A stretch of DNA of 57,990 bases from Tetrahymena elliotti 4EA (taxonomy: Eukaryota > Ciliophora > Oligohymenophorea > Hymenostomatida > Tetrahymenidae). The position numbers and the translations under genes were made by a program. The number at the start of each line of letters is the position of its first letter. Positions within the stretch are counted from its first letter, which is position 1. Under the pieces are notes generated by a model. The model made no database searches. It saw only the letters and a list, made by a program, of their open reading frames with translations, and was not told where the DNA came from. This document shows, one piece after another, positions 12,735 through 25,758 of the stretch. The DNA is taken from contig JH720309.1 in the NCBI GenBank assembly GCA_000231825.2, positions 704,490 through 762,479 of the forward strand, given 5' to 3'.

Positions 12735-14690
12735 TTTATTTTTCCTTTAGTCCAATATCTTCATCGCTTTTAAACAATTATACAAATTTAAAATGTTTAA
12801 TAAATAATATTGAAAGAATAAGAAAAAGAGAAAAATTTAAATTCAATTTGAAAATAACTCATAAAAATTGATGAATAAACTCAAAAAATCGAAATTAAAC
12901 TCAAATAAATTATTCAGTCAGTTACTGATTTTAAAATCTTTGCATCATAAAAAATATGTAATTAAAATTAAAAAACTAATTTTACTATAAATTAAGAATC
13001 AAAGTTTAGAGATTATCACATTTTGCTAAACTTGACCCTAATCCTTAAGTACCCATTTTTCCAATATGATTATCACTTTTAAAAATATAAATGTTGAGTA
13101 AAGAAAAACTGAAAAAAAATAAGAATAAAATTAAATTAATTGAACCAAAAAAAAGAATTGAAAAAATGACAAAACAAAAAATATGAATTAAATTTAAATA
13201 AGGTAAATAAAGATTAATGAATGAGTCAAATATAAATAAATTATTCATAGACCAATTTCTAAAATATTAAAGTCTGTATTTTTCTAAAATAAATAACTAA
13301 ATAAAAACTATTTTTACTGAAAATCAAGAAAAAAAGCTTAGAGTTTAGAGCATTCTGCTATGCTAGACCCAAATCTTTAAGCACCATCTTGATCAATATT
13401 ATTTTCACTTTCAAAAAATAATAAAAATATTCAATAATGAAATATTTAAACAATGATAAAAATGTGAATTAAATTTGACAGCTAAAAAAAATAATGAAAA
13501 TGAATAAGTGAGTTATCAAGCAAATCAAATAAATTAGTCATAAATTAAAGTCTATATTTATCCATTTATTCAAAAAATGAATAATTAATATTCAATAACT
13601 ATTTTTACCTTAGGTTAAGATTGAGAGTACGAAGATTAGAGCATTTTGTTAAACTATTTCCTAATTCTTATGCCCCCAGTCCACCAATTTAATTTCCACT
13701 TTTAAAATTTTTTTAATAAAAAAAAATTAGAATAAATGATAATTTAAATAAAGAATGAGAAATCAGAATTCATTTTTAAAGTTAACAAATAAAAATTAAT
13801 GAATTAGACAAACAAATATCAAGTAAATTAATCAACTTGCCAGTATGCCTATCAGACAGTAAGTAGATTACTCATAAATTAAAATCTTTACTAAAATTGT
13901 TATATTTTTTTTACCAGAGGTTAAGATTCAAAATTTAGAGATGGGAGCATTGTGCTAAGTAAATAGCTAATCCAGATCCTCCTATTTTACAAATACTATT
14001 CCAACTTTAAAAGATAAATATAAAATGTTGAATAAAAATTGTGATAGAATAAGAAAAAATAAAAATGTGAATTAAATTCTTAAAATAGAAGAAAAAATAG
14101 TATGAATAAGAAAAACATCTAGTAACTTCAAATAAGTTAATCAATCAATTAGTCAGTCATACATCAATTAAAGTCTTTATTTGAAATACATAATTTTATT
14201 GAAAAGCTACTTTTACTCAAAATCAATAGTCAAAGATTAGAGATTAAAACATTTTGACAAGCCAGATACTAATCCTCCAACACCCATTTAACCAATTTTA
14301 TTGTAACTTTTCAAAAAATAAATTATGAATAAAAAAATGTTAAGAAAATGAGAAAAACATAAAAATACTAATTAAATTTGTAAACAAGAAGTAAAAATTA
14401 ATTAATGAATGAGTGAGTGAGTGAGCCAAACAAATATCAATAAGCCCAAATAAATATTCAGTCAGTCGCTTTTTAAAAAATACATGATTAATATTTAAAA
14501 ACAATTTTTACTAGAGGTGAAGAGTTAAAGATTGAAGATTAGAGCATTATGCTAAGCTAGATCCCAATTTTTATAAGCCTAAGTCACCAATTTTATTTCC
14601 ACTTTTAAAAAAATATAAAATATAGAACAAAAAAATAAAAATTAATTAATAAGCCAAATAAATATCAAGTAATCCCAAATAAAAGATGAA
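12735..14690 (+). repeat. Degenerate tandem repeat array 2 (about 7 units)
   Basis: Same repeat family and orientation as 1-1960. The CCAAT.TTATT box recurs near 12755, 13062, 13392, 13682, 13988, 14290 and 14588, giving a period near 300 bp. The core with AGATTAGAGCATTTTGCTAA precedes the box by roughly 60 bp in most units. One unit contains a short GAGT microsatellite near 14410. The array lies between the two nuclease genes. No conserved frame was found. Confidence 0.85.
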
Positions 14691-15392
14691 TGAAGTATTA
14701 CCTCAAATTTACATCTAGGATTAAATATGAAGAAATATCAGAGTTAAATAACTTTTAATTAGTAAATATTAAAATATTTATTTGCCTCTAAAAAATTTAG
14801 TATACATCACCCAGACTTGTAAATTATTTTATATTCTAAGTTAACATTAATTTATTTTTTTTATTGTCCTTTCAAATAAAATTAAAAGTTTAATGATAAA
14901 TATGAAAAATTTAATTAGCTTTTTCAATTTAATTTATTAAAAAAAATCAATCAAATTCACATTTAATTAAAAGAAATTATATAAATAGTAATCACATTCA
15001 TTATTCTTTTATAAAACAAATCATGAATCTCAATTTATTTTCAAATTTTTAGCTTAAAAGTTTTTCAAAGATACAAAATGTTATAAAATCAAAGGATCCA
15101 GCTGATTTATTTATATATTTATTTACACAGCAAGCAAAAATATCTTAAAAAATGATATTTTCCAAAAGTATTATTATTTGTTATTTATTCATTTGCTTTT
15201 TATTTTTTCTATTAAATTTATTTTAATTGAAAAGGAAATGTGTTTATTTTAAAATTTGAAATACTACAAAGTAAAAATGAAAATTTACTTTCATATTCTT
15301 AAATAGACATTTTTAAACAAGAATCTTATTTATTAACTTCAACACGAAAATAATAAAATACTAGTTTATTATTAAGAGCTAATTTTTTTTTT
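14691..15392. other. AT-rich spacer
   Basis: Spacer between array 2 and the 3' end of nuclease gene B. Nothing recognised beyond AT-rich DNA and the likely 3' UTR. Confidence 0.5.
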
Positions 15393-17473
15393 TCATAAGG
15401 GAATAGTTGATTCAATATTCTCTTCTTCACCTTATGTTATACTTTCAGTTTTAGAACATGATTTATTATCATCACCATTGTCTTCATCATCTTATTTTTG
15501 TTCTTCTGCCTCTATTAGATTGTTTTACTATTTCTGATAATTAATTTAAAAGTTTTTATTCTTTAATTCCTCAAACTGTTCTTCATCCATAATTTATTGC
15601 TTAATGTGTATACTCTTACAAGGATAGATATTTTCTACTAAGAGATGCTTGAAAAAATATTCATTCAATTATATATATAATTTATCAACAAATTCTGCAT
15701 CATAATCAACCCTTATTATCATTATATCTTTTTAAGTGTAAACTATAAAGTCACACCATTAAACTTTACTAAGTTTCATTATTCCTTAGCATTAATAATA
15801 GTAGGCATGATATTCACTTAATTTAATTGAACCATCTTCTCTTTTTTTGAGAAAATCTAATTTCTTATAGTCTATCATGTCATCTTTAATTCTAAATGGA
15901 CATTTAATTTCAATACACCCCTAATCATAATTTAATTTATTTAATAACCAAAAAAATAAATAATTTTTACTATCTTTTAATTATCTTAGTAAACAATTCC
16001 ATCAGGACTGCCTGCTATCCAAATGTAATCTGGATCAATTAAAAGTCCAAACTCTTTAACTTCATATCTATCTACTTTTTTTGATTCAATGTATTTATCT
16101 CTTGCTGCTGATTCATATTAATTTCCATATCTTGTTGCTTCATTTCCAAAAAACTTAGGATAAATCTAATCTTAAACTAATTTATTTCTTCAGAAAACAA
16201 TAAATAAATTTCTAGTTTATTCAAAATATCTACCTTTATAATTAAGAAGATTTAGCTAAGTAACCAAAATTAGATGCAGTAATTCTGCATTTCCTTTGCA
16301 TATGCCACTCTTTTGATTATTATTAAGTCTTTATAGTTAAGAGATCCCCTTCTTAAACTTGATTTTCTGATAATCTTTATAAATACTTAACAACTATATA
16401 TTCATTTAAATTATCAAAATTAAAAAAATAAAATTGATTTAATTAAATTTACTTTCCTCTTCAGGAATATTAACCTTAACTTCTTAAGCTTATTCTAAAT
16501 CAAATAAATCTTACATTTATCTATTAAGTTATTCAATAAGCATAAAATAATAACTAAATACTGTCTTTGCTAATTTATGAAAACCTGCCTCTTTATATAC
16601 AAAAGCATATCTTTAAATATTTAAAAACTATTAATCTTCATAACTCTCTGGTTCAATTTATTGTTTATCATTTAAGTATTTAAACAACACTGAATTCAGA
16701 TAATAATTTTTTTTCTTTTCTAAAAACTCATCCAATTCTTCTTCATTTTATATTTTTAAAAAATTTTCTGAATCATCATTTTTGTCTTCATCTTGACCCA
16801 ATTCATTTTTACTTTAAATTTCTTCCTCTTCAGAATCGCGCTTAATAGTTATTATTTAATTAATTTATGATTAGAAATTAACAGATATTTTTGATAAAAA
16901 ATGACAATATTTAAAGCTAAATAAATACTAATAATCTTTCTATATTAATCATCTAATAAGCATTTGAGTTTGGCTTCAATATACGATCCAATAATTCATA
17001 TAATTTTTCTTTTTTGCTCCATTCTATCTCTTCATTTTGATGGAGGTATCTACTAATAAATCCAAAAGCATTGTATTCATATTTAGCTCCACTCTAATCT
17101 ATCAGTTATTTAGGATATTAAAAAGAGTTAAGCTGATGATTGAACGTAACTCCTTCTTCATACATGCAAGTTGGATGAATTTTGTAATCTTCACAAATCT
17201 TACATAATTGCTAAATAATTTTATTAACAACACCTGCGTCTGGCTATCTCAAGTTAAAGTAATCCTCCAGTTGTATAAAATAATAACTTTCCTATTAATA
17301 ACATATAAATAAATATTTTTAAAAATAATCTATCCTACTGGATAAAGAAAACTGGATCCTTGATATTTGAGTACTAATACTTTATCTGAAATTTACAATC
17401 CTTTTGTCACAACAAAAATATCCTAGTTGTGCTTAAATTCATTTAAAATAATGTATTCCTAGTTTATCTACAT
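15393..17473 (-). CDS. YqaJ/lambda-exonuclease-type nuclease B, 596 aa, six exons
   Basis: Exons on the minus strand: 17473-17339, 17291-16929, 16840-16453, 16393-16234, 16187-15971, 15920-15393. Paralogue of nuclease A over its whole length. Catalytic-domain motifs in order: EWHMQRKCRITASNFGYL, TRYGNQYESAA, KEFGLLIDPDYIWIAGSPDG, GCIEIKCPFRIKD, then QGIMKLSKVQWCDFIVYT. The Asp of SPDG and the Glu and Lys of EIK, expected to bind metal and catalyse phosphodiester cleavage, are intact. The N-terminal half (IFVVTKGLQISDK near the start, QLCKICEDYKIHPTCMYEEG) is shared with A but unrecognised; several Cys and His there are not matched in A. The C-terminal tail after the nuclease domain is acidic (EDNGDDN) and is absent from A. 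The start at 17473 is the only in-frame ATG found in exon 1; an earlier exon is possible. The nuclease family call is strong, the biological role is unknown. Confidence 0.8.
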
Positions 17474-17846
17474 CTCTTTTTTTATTTAATTATTTTAATC
17501 AATCTATTGGTAGATCTAATAAATAAATAATATTTACAAATAAATAATTATATCTAGTTTGTATCTTTAATATCTGATTATTATTAAACAGGTGATATGA
17601 TATCTCCCGAACTTTATTTTATTTATTAACTTTATAATTTTATATAAAGTTATTTGTATAACTCTTCCTGCAATTGAAATTCCACTGATTGGTTACCACT
17701 TTAGTGGACAAGAAAATTTAGAATTGAAATGATTAAAATAAATATTGTTTATATATGAAATTGCTTTCAATAAATATATGAAATATTAAAATAAACTTGC
17801 TTTTTAAATATAATATTTTAGATATTTTATTATTTAAATATAATTT
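17474..17846. other. Intergenic region between nuclease B and the histidine kinase
   Basis: About 370 bp between the 5' end of nuclease gene B and the 3' end of the kinase gene, both minus strand. It must hold the promoter of B; an upstream 5' exon of B within 17521-17640 cannot be excluded because the frame stays open there. Confidence 0.4.
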
Positions 17847-20800
17847 TCATTATGCATTTAAACTTAATAAAACAGAGAAGCAATCAGATCTACTTATAGG
17901 TTTGCAAATATGGGCATCCATTCCTGCATCAAAACATTTTTGTGATTCAGATGCTGAAGAATAGGCAGTTACTGCAATAATTTTGATATCTTGATAAAAG
18001 GGATCCTTTCTGATGTTGATTGTACATTCTATTCCATCCATAATTGGCATATTTATATCCATAAAAATGATTTAAAATAAATCATATATTTAAATTTGGC
18101 CATTTTAGTATTTCAATTTATTTTAATTTAATATATCTAAAGCTTACTATCCATTATAGGCTTCTTCTATTGTTAAATTTTTTATACTTTTTAACATTAA
18201 TTTTAGAGCAATAATATTGAAATAAGTATCATCAACTATTAGCACTCTTGTTGGCATTGAAAACTCTAATGTAGCTGGTAATTAAATTTATTCTAGAGAA
18301 TTTTAATTTTCTTAGAAATATCTTGGTAAATTCATGACTTCACCTTCATGAAATTCTTTACAATCTTGCCAATTAATCTAATTTAGACTGCTTTTTGCTC
18401 TTCTGTTTTTATTTATTTTAAAATTATTATCACCTTGGTCATCTTAATCTTCATAATTTTATGTTTTTTACTCAAATTAACTCTTATCTTATTCTTTTTC
18501 ATCAAAATTGCTATTTGTAGTTGGTAGTTTCTCTAATTCTTAAAAATGAGAGTTCTCTTTACCTTCAAAACTTTCAGTTACTTTTACACATGTTTCTATA
18601 TTATTGTTATTATTTTTATTAACTTCTTCTGAAATTAACTTAGAGCTATTTAATTAATTTTTTGTATCTACTTCTTCTTTAATACCCAAAGAATTTGCTA
18701 ATTAATATTGCATGAAATGAGAGTGCTTCGATTTTTAAAACTAAGGCTAATTTTAAACAAAAATATTTTATTCAACATAAATGTAATTTTTATTTTTCCA
18801 TATTTTATGATAAAGTAAACACTTTTAATAATAATTTTGAGATAAATTTTGTTTTAAAATTGAACCTAAAAAATAGAAGAATTAAATAAAACTAAATTTA
18901 CACTATTTAAAGAAAGATAATTGTTAAATTGTTGCGCTCTAGGAGTTATTAAGGGAGCTTCTGTTTCAAAATTATCTTGAGTATTTATTGCTTAAGAGCT
19001 TTTTAGATCTGATAATTATCTTTGAATAATATAAACATTTTGATAATTTGATCTATGAGAGGTTTCCATATTTTCCTATTCCTTGAATTAGGATGGTCTA
19101 TCCTTTTTACTAGATTAAGGTAAACAATCTTATTCTGTGTTAAGTCTATCTGTTGTTGTTGGATTTTAAGATAAATTAGATTAATTTTTTATTAATTTTG
19201 ATAAATTAGTAGGAGAATCCAAACAAATATTTTTAACATCTTTTTATTTTGATTTAAGATTTCTATAAATATGAAATGAAAACTCAGTTCCTACTTTTTC
19301 TTTGCTTTAAAATCTCAAAGAGTCTTTAGGTCCTATTTATGATGCTAATTTTTTAGTTATAACTAAACCTAAACCTACACCATGCTTATTTGAACCATTG
19401 TTGTGATCATAAGTACCATATAATTTAAATAATTTAGGCTTAAGTGTATCGGGTATACCAACACCAGTATCTTTAACAGTAATTTTAATTAAATCATCAG
19501 TTAAAACTTCTTTTTTGATTATAATTACTATTTCTCCTTCAAAAGTAAATTTTAATGCATTAGAGGTTAAGTTTAATAAAATTTATTTTATTCTTCTTCC
19601 ATCATTTTCAATAATTCTATCAAATGGAGACAAATTATTTTAAATAAAAAACTTAAGATTCTTTTATTGAGCTTAAAAACCAATTAAATCATTGATATCA
19701 TGTAAAATATCTTCAATATCGAATCTCTGTTAAATTAATCTCATCTCACCCTTTATAATAGCACTGTAGTCTAAAATATCCATTATCAAAAAGTTCAGCA
19801 AAATTCCATTCTTATGTACAATTTAAATTAAATTTTTTATTTCTTGAATATCTGTTAATTCTTAAGCTACCTTTTTGTTAAAAAATTAGCATTTAAATTA
19901 TTAAAGATAAATTTATATTTAATCTAAAAAGTTATTTTTCCAATAAATATGAATTTCTATATTGTAAATAAATTATTGTGAGTTTATTAATATTTCTATA
20001 TCAAAGTATAATTAAAGCCTAAAAATTGGAATTGTATGCAATGTGAGCATTTCCCCATTCAAAAGTATGCAAAAAATTTTGTATTGAACTCACAAGCTAC
20101 AATGCGCAAAGTATGCTCAAATATTTCAGATTTTAAAATTCTCAATGTTTTAAGATTGTTAGGGTGCTCATTTTATTAGTATATTGCAAATCATTAAAAA
20201 GTTTGAAGGTTTTTTTAAAGAATTTAAAAATAAATATTCTTTTTTTAAATGTTTGAAAAAGTAGAATATTACTTCTAAAATTGATAACATTCCATTGAGA
20301 GGAGTCTTTAAGTCATGAGTAACAGTAGCGAGAAGTTCATTTTTGTAGGAATCTAGATCTTAGAGCCTCCTTGCTCTGACTTATTATGAAATATCTGTCA
20401 TGACTATCATAATAGCGGGTTCATCAATCCACTGAAACTCAACGATATGAATATCTAATGCTTTGGCATTTTTTTAATTTTTGTAAACACAATTAACAAA
20501 TACATCTTCTTTTTCTAAATCAATATTCTTGTATTTATCTCTAATATATGTTAAAATAAATCTTGACATTAATTAAAGAAAAAGGAAATAATTTTACTTA
20601 TAAGAGCAATTTTTATTTGTGCAATTTTTTTTTATTTTAGAGTTGTCTTGAATCTCTTAGCTATCAATATTATTATTGCTATTAATATTGCAACATTTTT
20701 AGTGGATATATTTGTAGTGTAGCAAGTTATATTTCTGGTTAATGATATCTAACAAAGAAGTAGATACAATAATCTTTTTACTATTTCCAAGGGAATTATT

Positions 20801-22612
20801 ATTATCACTATAATCTATGGCTTGCATTCCATAAATATTTTAGTTCAAAACAGAATTTCCGAGCATGAATTGACTGAAATTTTACTTGATACCTTATGGT
20901 TATAGATTGCTTTTTGTCATACTATATTCGCTTGTTTGTACTTCTATCAAAGAAAGTAAATTAAATATCTCAGTCTGCAATTCTTCTGACTCTTAAAAAT
21001 CATTTCTTATAAAATCTTTTCTGACAAATTTTTCTTCCTCAACAGATTAACTTTATTTAATCCTAAAGGTATTCAAGCAAGTGTTATTAACAAAATTCAC
21101 TTTTAATTAAATCTTCTATTATCCTAAAATTTAACTATTTTTTTTAGAATTTAAATTATTTAAAGTTTCTAAAGGAATATTTTCATTCATCATATTTGCT
21201 TTCTAGCTAACATAATTCACTGTTGAAGTAAAATTATTATTGTTATTATTCTTATTTATTGTGTTATTTATATTCTTGCTATTCATAAAATTATTCGTAT
21301 TATTGTTGTTGTTTAATGAGTTTATTTTGTGGTTAATTTAATTAATATCAATGCTTATTTGTTGATTCATATTTTCTTAATTTATTATTTGTTCATTTTA
21401 ATTATTTTTTATATTTCCTTCTATTTATCCAAAAGTTTAATGATTTGTATCAGAGCTTTAAATTTATATATTATTAGGATTTTTATCATTTTTTTATTGA
21501 TTTTATTAATTGTCTTGTGTAAGATTTTATTATGTTATTTAATTGTCTTCTTTAAGGACTTAAGAAAAAATATTATTATCTATGTCAAATTTTAATTATT
21601 TTTTATTTAAGGATTTTTCTCGAGTGATTTGCATTTAACCAAGCTAGGAAGATGATTTTTTAAGTTTAGATGTATTTTTTTATGATTCGCTTCTTTTGAA
21701 AGAGCTAAGAGAAAGTCGATGTAACAAGTTATTTTAATTTTATAATTATTAGAAATCTTTTTCTTTTGGAGCTGAAACAAGTTGATCAGATTTAAATTTA
21801 CTTAGAAATGGTTTATTAAATGGATGATTATCGAATTCTTCATTGCTGCTCAATACAATTACAGAACATGGTAAAGTGTGATCTAGAAGTTTTTGAGAAG
21901 CAGCTAATGTTTTTTACTGATAGAAATAATCATAAAATAATAGCTTACTTTCCTTTTAATTTAGATAAACTATTGCAACAAAGACTGGAAATATAATAAT
22001 CAGTGGTATCTTATTTTACTCAAATAGATAAGAGTGAAAGGAGTATTCATTAATTATAGTAGCTAATAGAAGGACGCTACTTTTAAGCCAACTATCCAGC
22101 ACATAAAAAATGGAAAAAATATGTATAAAACAAATATCTATCCTCCTTGATTGGTTATTATTTTAAGCAATTGCATTTGTTACTATCACATAAGATAGCA
22201 AAATTATAAATAGCAAATCATTCACCTAAGACATTTTTGAGGATGCACATTTATAAATAGTTAGTAGAATAAATAAAATGATAAAAATAGCATAGCAGAT
22301 AGTTTCACCCATTTGTTCTTAAAAATTTTAGATAGATATAGCCATATAAATTGCGTTTATTATCACTTGACAAACCAAGACTAATTTTAAACTTTACTGC
22401 TTGATTTAATACTGCTCATTTTAGTATCTAATATTAATCTCTTCATTAACATATTTTAAACTAAATATATCCATCTTCTTTTTCTTCTTCTTTTCTAATC
22501 TTATGTCACTTTTTTCATTGAGTAGACCTTACTATTTTAAAAGTAAAACGTTTTCTATCTTTTTGCTTTTACTTTAATTTATATTATTAATTCCTTCACT
22601 TTAGGCCTACAT
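17847..22612 (-). CDS. Hybrid sensor histidine kinase with receiver domain, 1402 aa
   Basis: Exons: 22612-20273, 19870-18902, 18746-17847. After a basic N-terminus, about six hydrophobic helices (residues ~70-200, such as GETICYAIFIILFILLTIY) anchor it in a membrane. A long Asn-rich linker leads to a PAS-like segment (WIDEPAIMIVMTDIS). The HisKA box reads ATVTHDLKTPLNGML, with the phospho-accepting His at about residue 766. The HATPase domain shows LNLTSNALKFT (N box), DTGVGIP (about 914) and GVGLGL (about 942). After a second linker the receiver domain shows VLIVDDT, FMDINMPIMDG (phospho-acceptor Asp near 1333), VTAYSS and CKPISR. All phospho-relay residues are present, so an active autokinase passing phosphate to its own receiver is expected. 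The ligand is unknown. Intron 1 is 402 nt, long for this window, and intron 2 is 155 nt; both joins are phase 0. Confidence 0.9.
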
Positions 22613-23045
22613 ATTATGATTTTACTTTATTCTTAAAATGCTGTCCTTTAGAATTTTTATTAAAAAAATCAATTAATTAAGAATTCCTAAACAAACAAAC
22701 AAGCAAATATTATATTAAAATTTAATAGATGGACCACTTACAAACAAAAACTTTCTTAAACAAATAAAATAAGCATTCATTTAAAAACTTTAAATTAACC
22801 GTCTCTTTTTTTAATTTAGTTAGAAAATACTGCATTTTTTTAGAAAATCAAATAAATATTTCTGTCTCTTTTTTATCTCTCATTATTTTATTATAAGAAT
22901 TGAAAATAATTTTGAAAATAAAAAGTAAAATTTGATGAAAAATATTTAACATAATATATAAATAAATTAATGGGACATAAAACATATTAAAAAATATGCT
23001 TTTTAAAAATAATTTATCTCGTTGAAGAAGTATTTTTATAGAATC
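22613..23045. other. AT-rich spacer
   Basis: Upstream region of the histidine kinase and downstream of the carrier gene, both on the minus strand. No specific regulatory motif recognised. Confidence 0.45.
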
Positions 23046-24548
23046 TCAAAATAATGAGTATGATTTTTTAAGTTATGCATACTAAGCAACAAGAACGCCC
23101 TATAAAGCAGCACTTCCTAAAAATTTAACAGATGTAATAGTTATTCCTCTATATAAGCTTAAAGCGCCTTCCTTATTCCAAATCTTCTTGAAGCAATCCA
23201 AAGTTCCTTTATACATGAAATTTCCATTATATCCATTAATTTAAAGTCTTCTCCTAAAATAATAATAGCAATTAATTAACATTTAAAACATCTACTAAAA
23301 TTGGTATTTGATTAATTAAAAGCATTTTATAAAATATAATAAATATTTTACTTAATAGTATCTAAAGGATAGACAACTAAAGTACTGACTAAACCAGCAA
23401 TAGAAGCAGGAGCCAAATATTAAAATATTTCAGATGAAGAAACTTCACTTTGGTTCATAGATTTGAAAATCTAGAAAGTTGAGAATAAAGTTAAATAATA
23501 GGGAATATTTGTGAAATTAGCTAGCCAAAAACCTTTATATAAGCCAGTAAATCCTCCTCTTCTTCTAGTTTCACCCAAAGCACTCAATACTCCAGTGAAT
23601 TACTTATCATATTTATTTTTAGCAAATTCAAGTGATAATCTAGTTTTAGCTAAATCAAATGGGTATGATAAAGAAAGAGTGAAAAAACCTGCAGTCAAAG
23701 CAGCACCAATTTTTCTAAAGCCGTATTCTAATTCCTAATTTATTCAAATATTTTATTCATTATAATTTTCATAATTTTATTTCTAAAGCTTTTTAATATT
23801 TTTTTAAAGCATCTTTGATTCTTTTTTGAAGAAGATATCAAATGCATTTCCTCTTCTTATTTATTAAGTTAATGCTTGAAAAACGAATGCTTGATTTAAA
23901 AATTAAATAGTTTCTGAATGAAGATTTTAAAGTTTTACAGTAATATTCTTTTCTCCAGCAGGAAAGAAAAAGTGATTGATATTTTCTAAGAATGCAAACT
24001 AAGCTATAGTACGTGGAACAATGTACATAATATTTGCAAAGTTACCTCTCCAATATCCTTTAATACCTTATTCAGAGGGAATTCCTATTGATAAAATATT
24101 AGATTGCATTAAAATAAGTATGAAATAGAACTTTATATTTAATTTTAAATTTGTTGAAATAGAAATTGTAGCTATAAATATTCATTTATAAAAGCAAACG
24201 TAAATCTATTTCTACAATAATTGCATTTTTAATCATAATGAATAGATTACTCTAAAGGAATTAGAAGAAATTCTTAAATTTAGCTTTTTCATTAATATAA
24301 AGAGCGTTTTATGCTTAGTGAATGATTTTCATTCTTTCTAAAGGTGCAAAAATTGTTTTATTGACTGCTTAAACTACTGCTGGGCCTGTCATATATTTGC
24401 AAAACTCAACAAAAGCTGAGTGCTTATAATCTATTTTTATTCCATCCTTTTAAGTATTATTTTTCTCCTAAAGAGCTTCAGTAATTGCAATATGATGTTA
24501 AGTTCCTACTTAGTTAGAAGTTGTTGTTGCTGTTGGTGTTGATGACAT
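23046..24548 (-). CDS. Mitochondrial carrier, ADP/ATP-translocase-like, 344 aa, four exons
   Basis: Exons: 24548-24251, 24084-23939, 23734-23352, 23253-23046. The three carrier signature repeats PX(D/E)XX(K/R) are all present: APLERMKIIHQAQ, SYPFDLAKTRL and VYPLDTIKRRLQING. Repeat 1 and the segment RIPSEQGIKGYWRGNFANI closely follow the ADP/ATP translocase pattern (FAPIERVK, WRGNLANV). The RRRMMM signature of true ADP/ATP translocases is replaced by KRRLQI, so the exchanged nucleotide or substrate is uncertain. The N-terminus is extended by about 45 Thr/Gln/Lys-rich residues relative to usual carriers of about 300 aa. It is expected in the mitochondrial inner membrane. The intron 23938-23735 was chosen because it restores normal domain spacing; the frame through most of it is also open, so part may be coding. 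The acceptors at 24085 and 23254 reconstruct conserved residues. Confidence 0.85.
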
Positions 24549-25758
24549 TTTTACAATATTTGGATAACCTAATTTGAATAACTTTTTTTACTTGTTTAAA
24601 GCTCTATTTAAATATAAATCCGTCAAAAATTAATAATCAAAATAAAAATTGATTTTTTAGATAGATATTTTGATTTTTTTTATTTTTCCAGAAAATATCA
24701 AAACTCAATTTATCTCCGTAATTAAATTTAATACAAATTAACATTATTAATAATTTAGTCATTCAGTATCAAACTTCTTAACACAATTACATAAGCAAAT
24801 GCTTCTCTAATTTTTCTAAATACAAAAAAATATACAAAAACCAATACCTTTGAATTGAAATAATAACCTCTTCTTTATTCATTCATTTTCTTTTTTAACT
24901 GTTAAACCATTTCTTTTTAAAATTATCATTATAAAATATTTTTTTTATATCTTTTCTTTGTTCAAGCGATGAACATATTTAATAATATTTATTAAAATTT
25001 AAAATGTCAATTTAATTAAAATATTATTATTATTACTATTATTGAAGGTTTTGTAGGATTTACAAAGAACCTGATTATTATTTTTTTAGTATTGTAGGAT
25101 ATACTAAGAAAGAATCTTATTATTGCTTCTTTTGTTTAGATATTTAAAATATAAAGTATTAAGTATGTATGAAAGAAGAATTTACTTATAGTTATTATTA
25201 ATTATTTATTAAATAAATTTAAGAATTTATTTTAAAATGATTTAATCAAAATATTTTAAGATAGATATGTCAAATAAAAGTAGTTCTTCAAATAAAAGTG
25301 CATTAATCATTATTATATTTAGGAATTTTATTTTTAAAATGTTTAATAGAAATAAATTAAAAAAGAATAATTATACAAAGTAATTGATAGTATTATTGCT
25401 TTAAAAATAGTAAAAATATGCAAAGAATATTTAGAATACTCTTAAGATAGTTTTTATAATGTGTAAATTAATAAAAGTAAGTCAATCATTTTTTTTCTTA
25501 CTTTTATATTCTGTAACTTGGTAATTTCGATTGAAAGATTTTTATAGAGAGACTTTGATTCGCAAACCAAAATAAATTCTAAAAAAAGATTTTTAAAATG
25601 AGAAATTTATTTTTTGAGTTTTTAGTAGAGAATATTGAAATATATTGATGCTACTCTTTATACAAATAATAATATAATATAATAAATATACATTGAATAT
25701 AAGTTTTTTATGGTTTAATTATGAGGTTTTGAATATTATAATTGATGCTTTATTGTAT
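24549..25758. other. Intergenic region with a short diverged direct repeat
   Basis: About 1.2 kb between the carrier and the SH3-domain gene. Around 25045-25125 two diverged copies of a ~45-bp segment containing TTGTAGGAT..AC.AAGAA lie in tandem. Otherwise only AT-rich sequence; no accepted reading frame. Confidence 0.45.
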
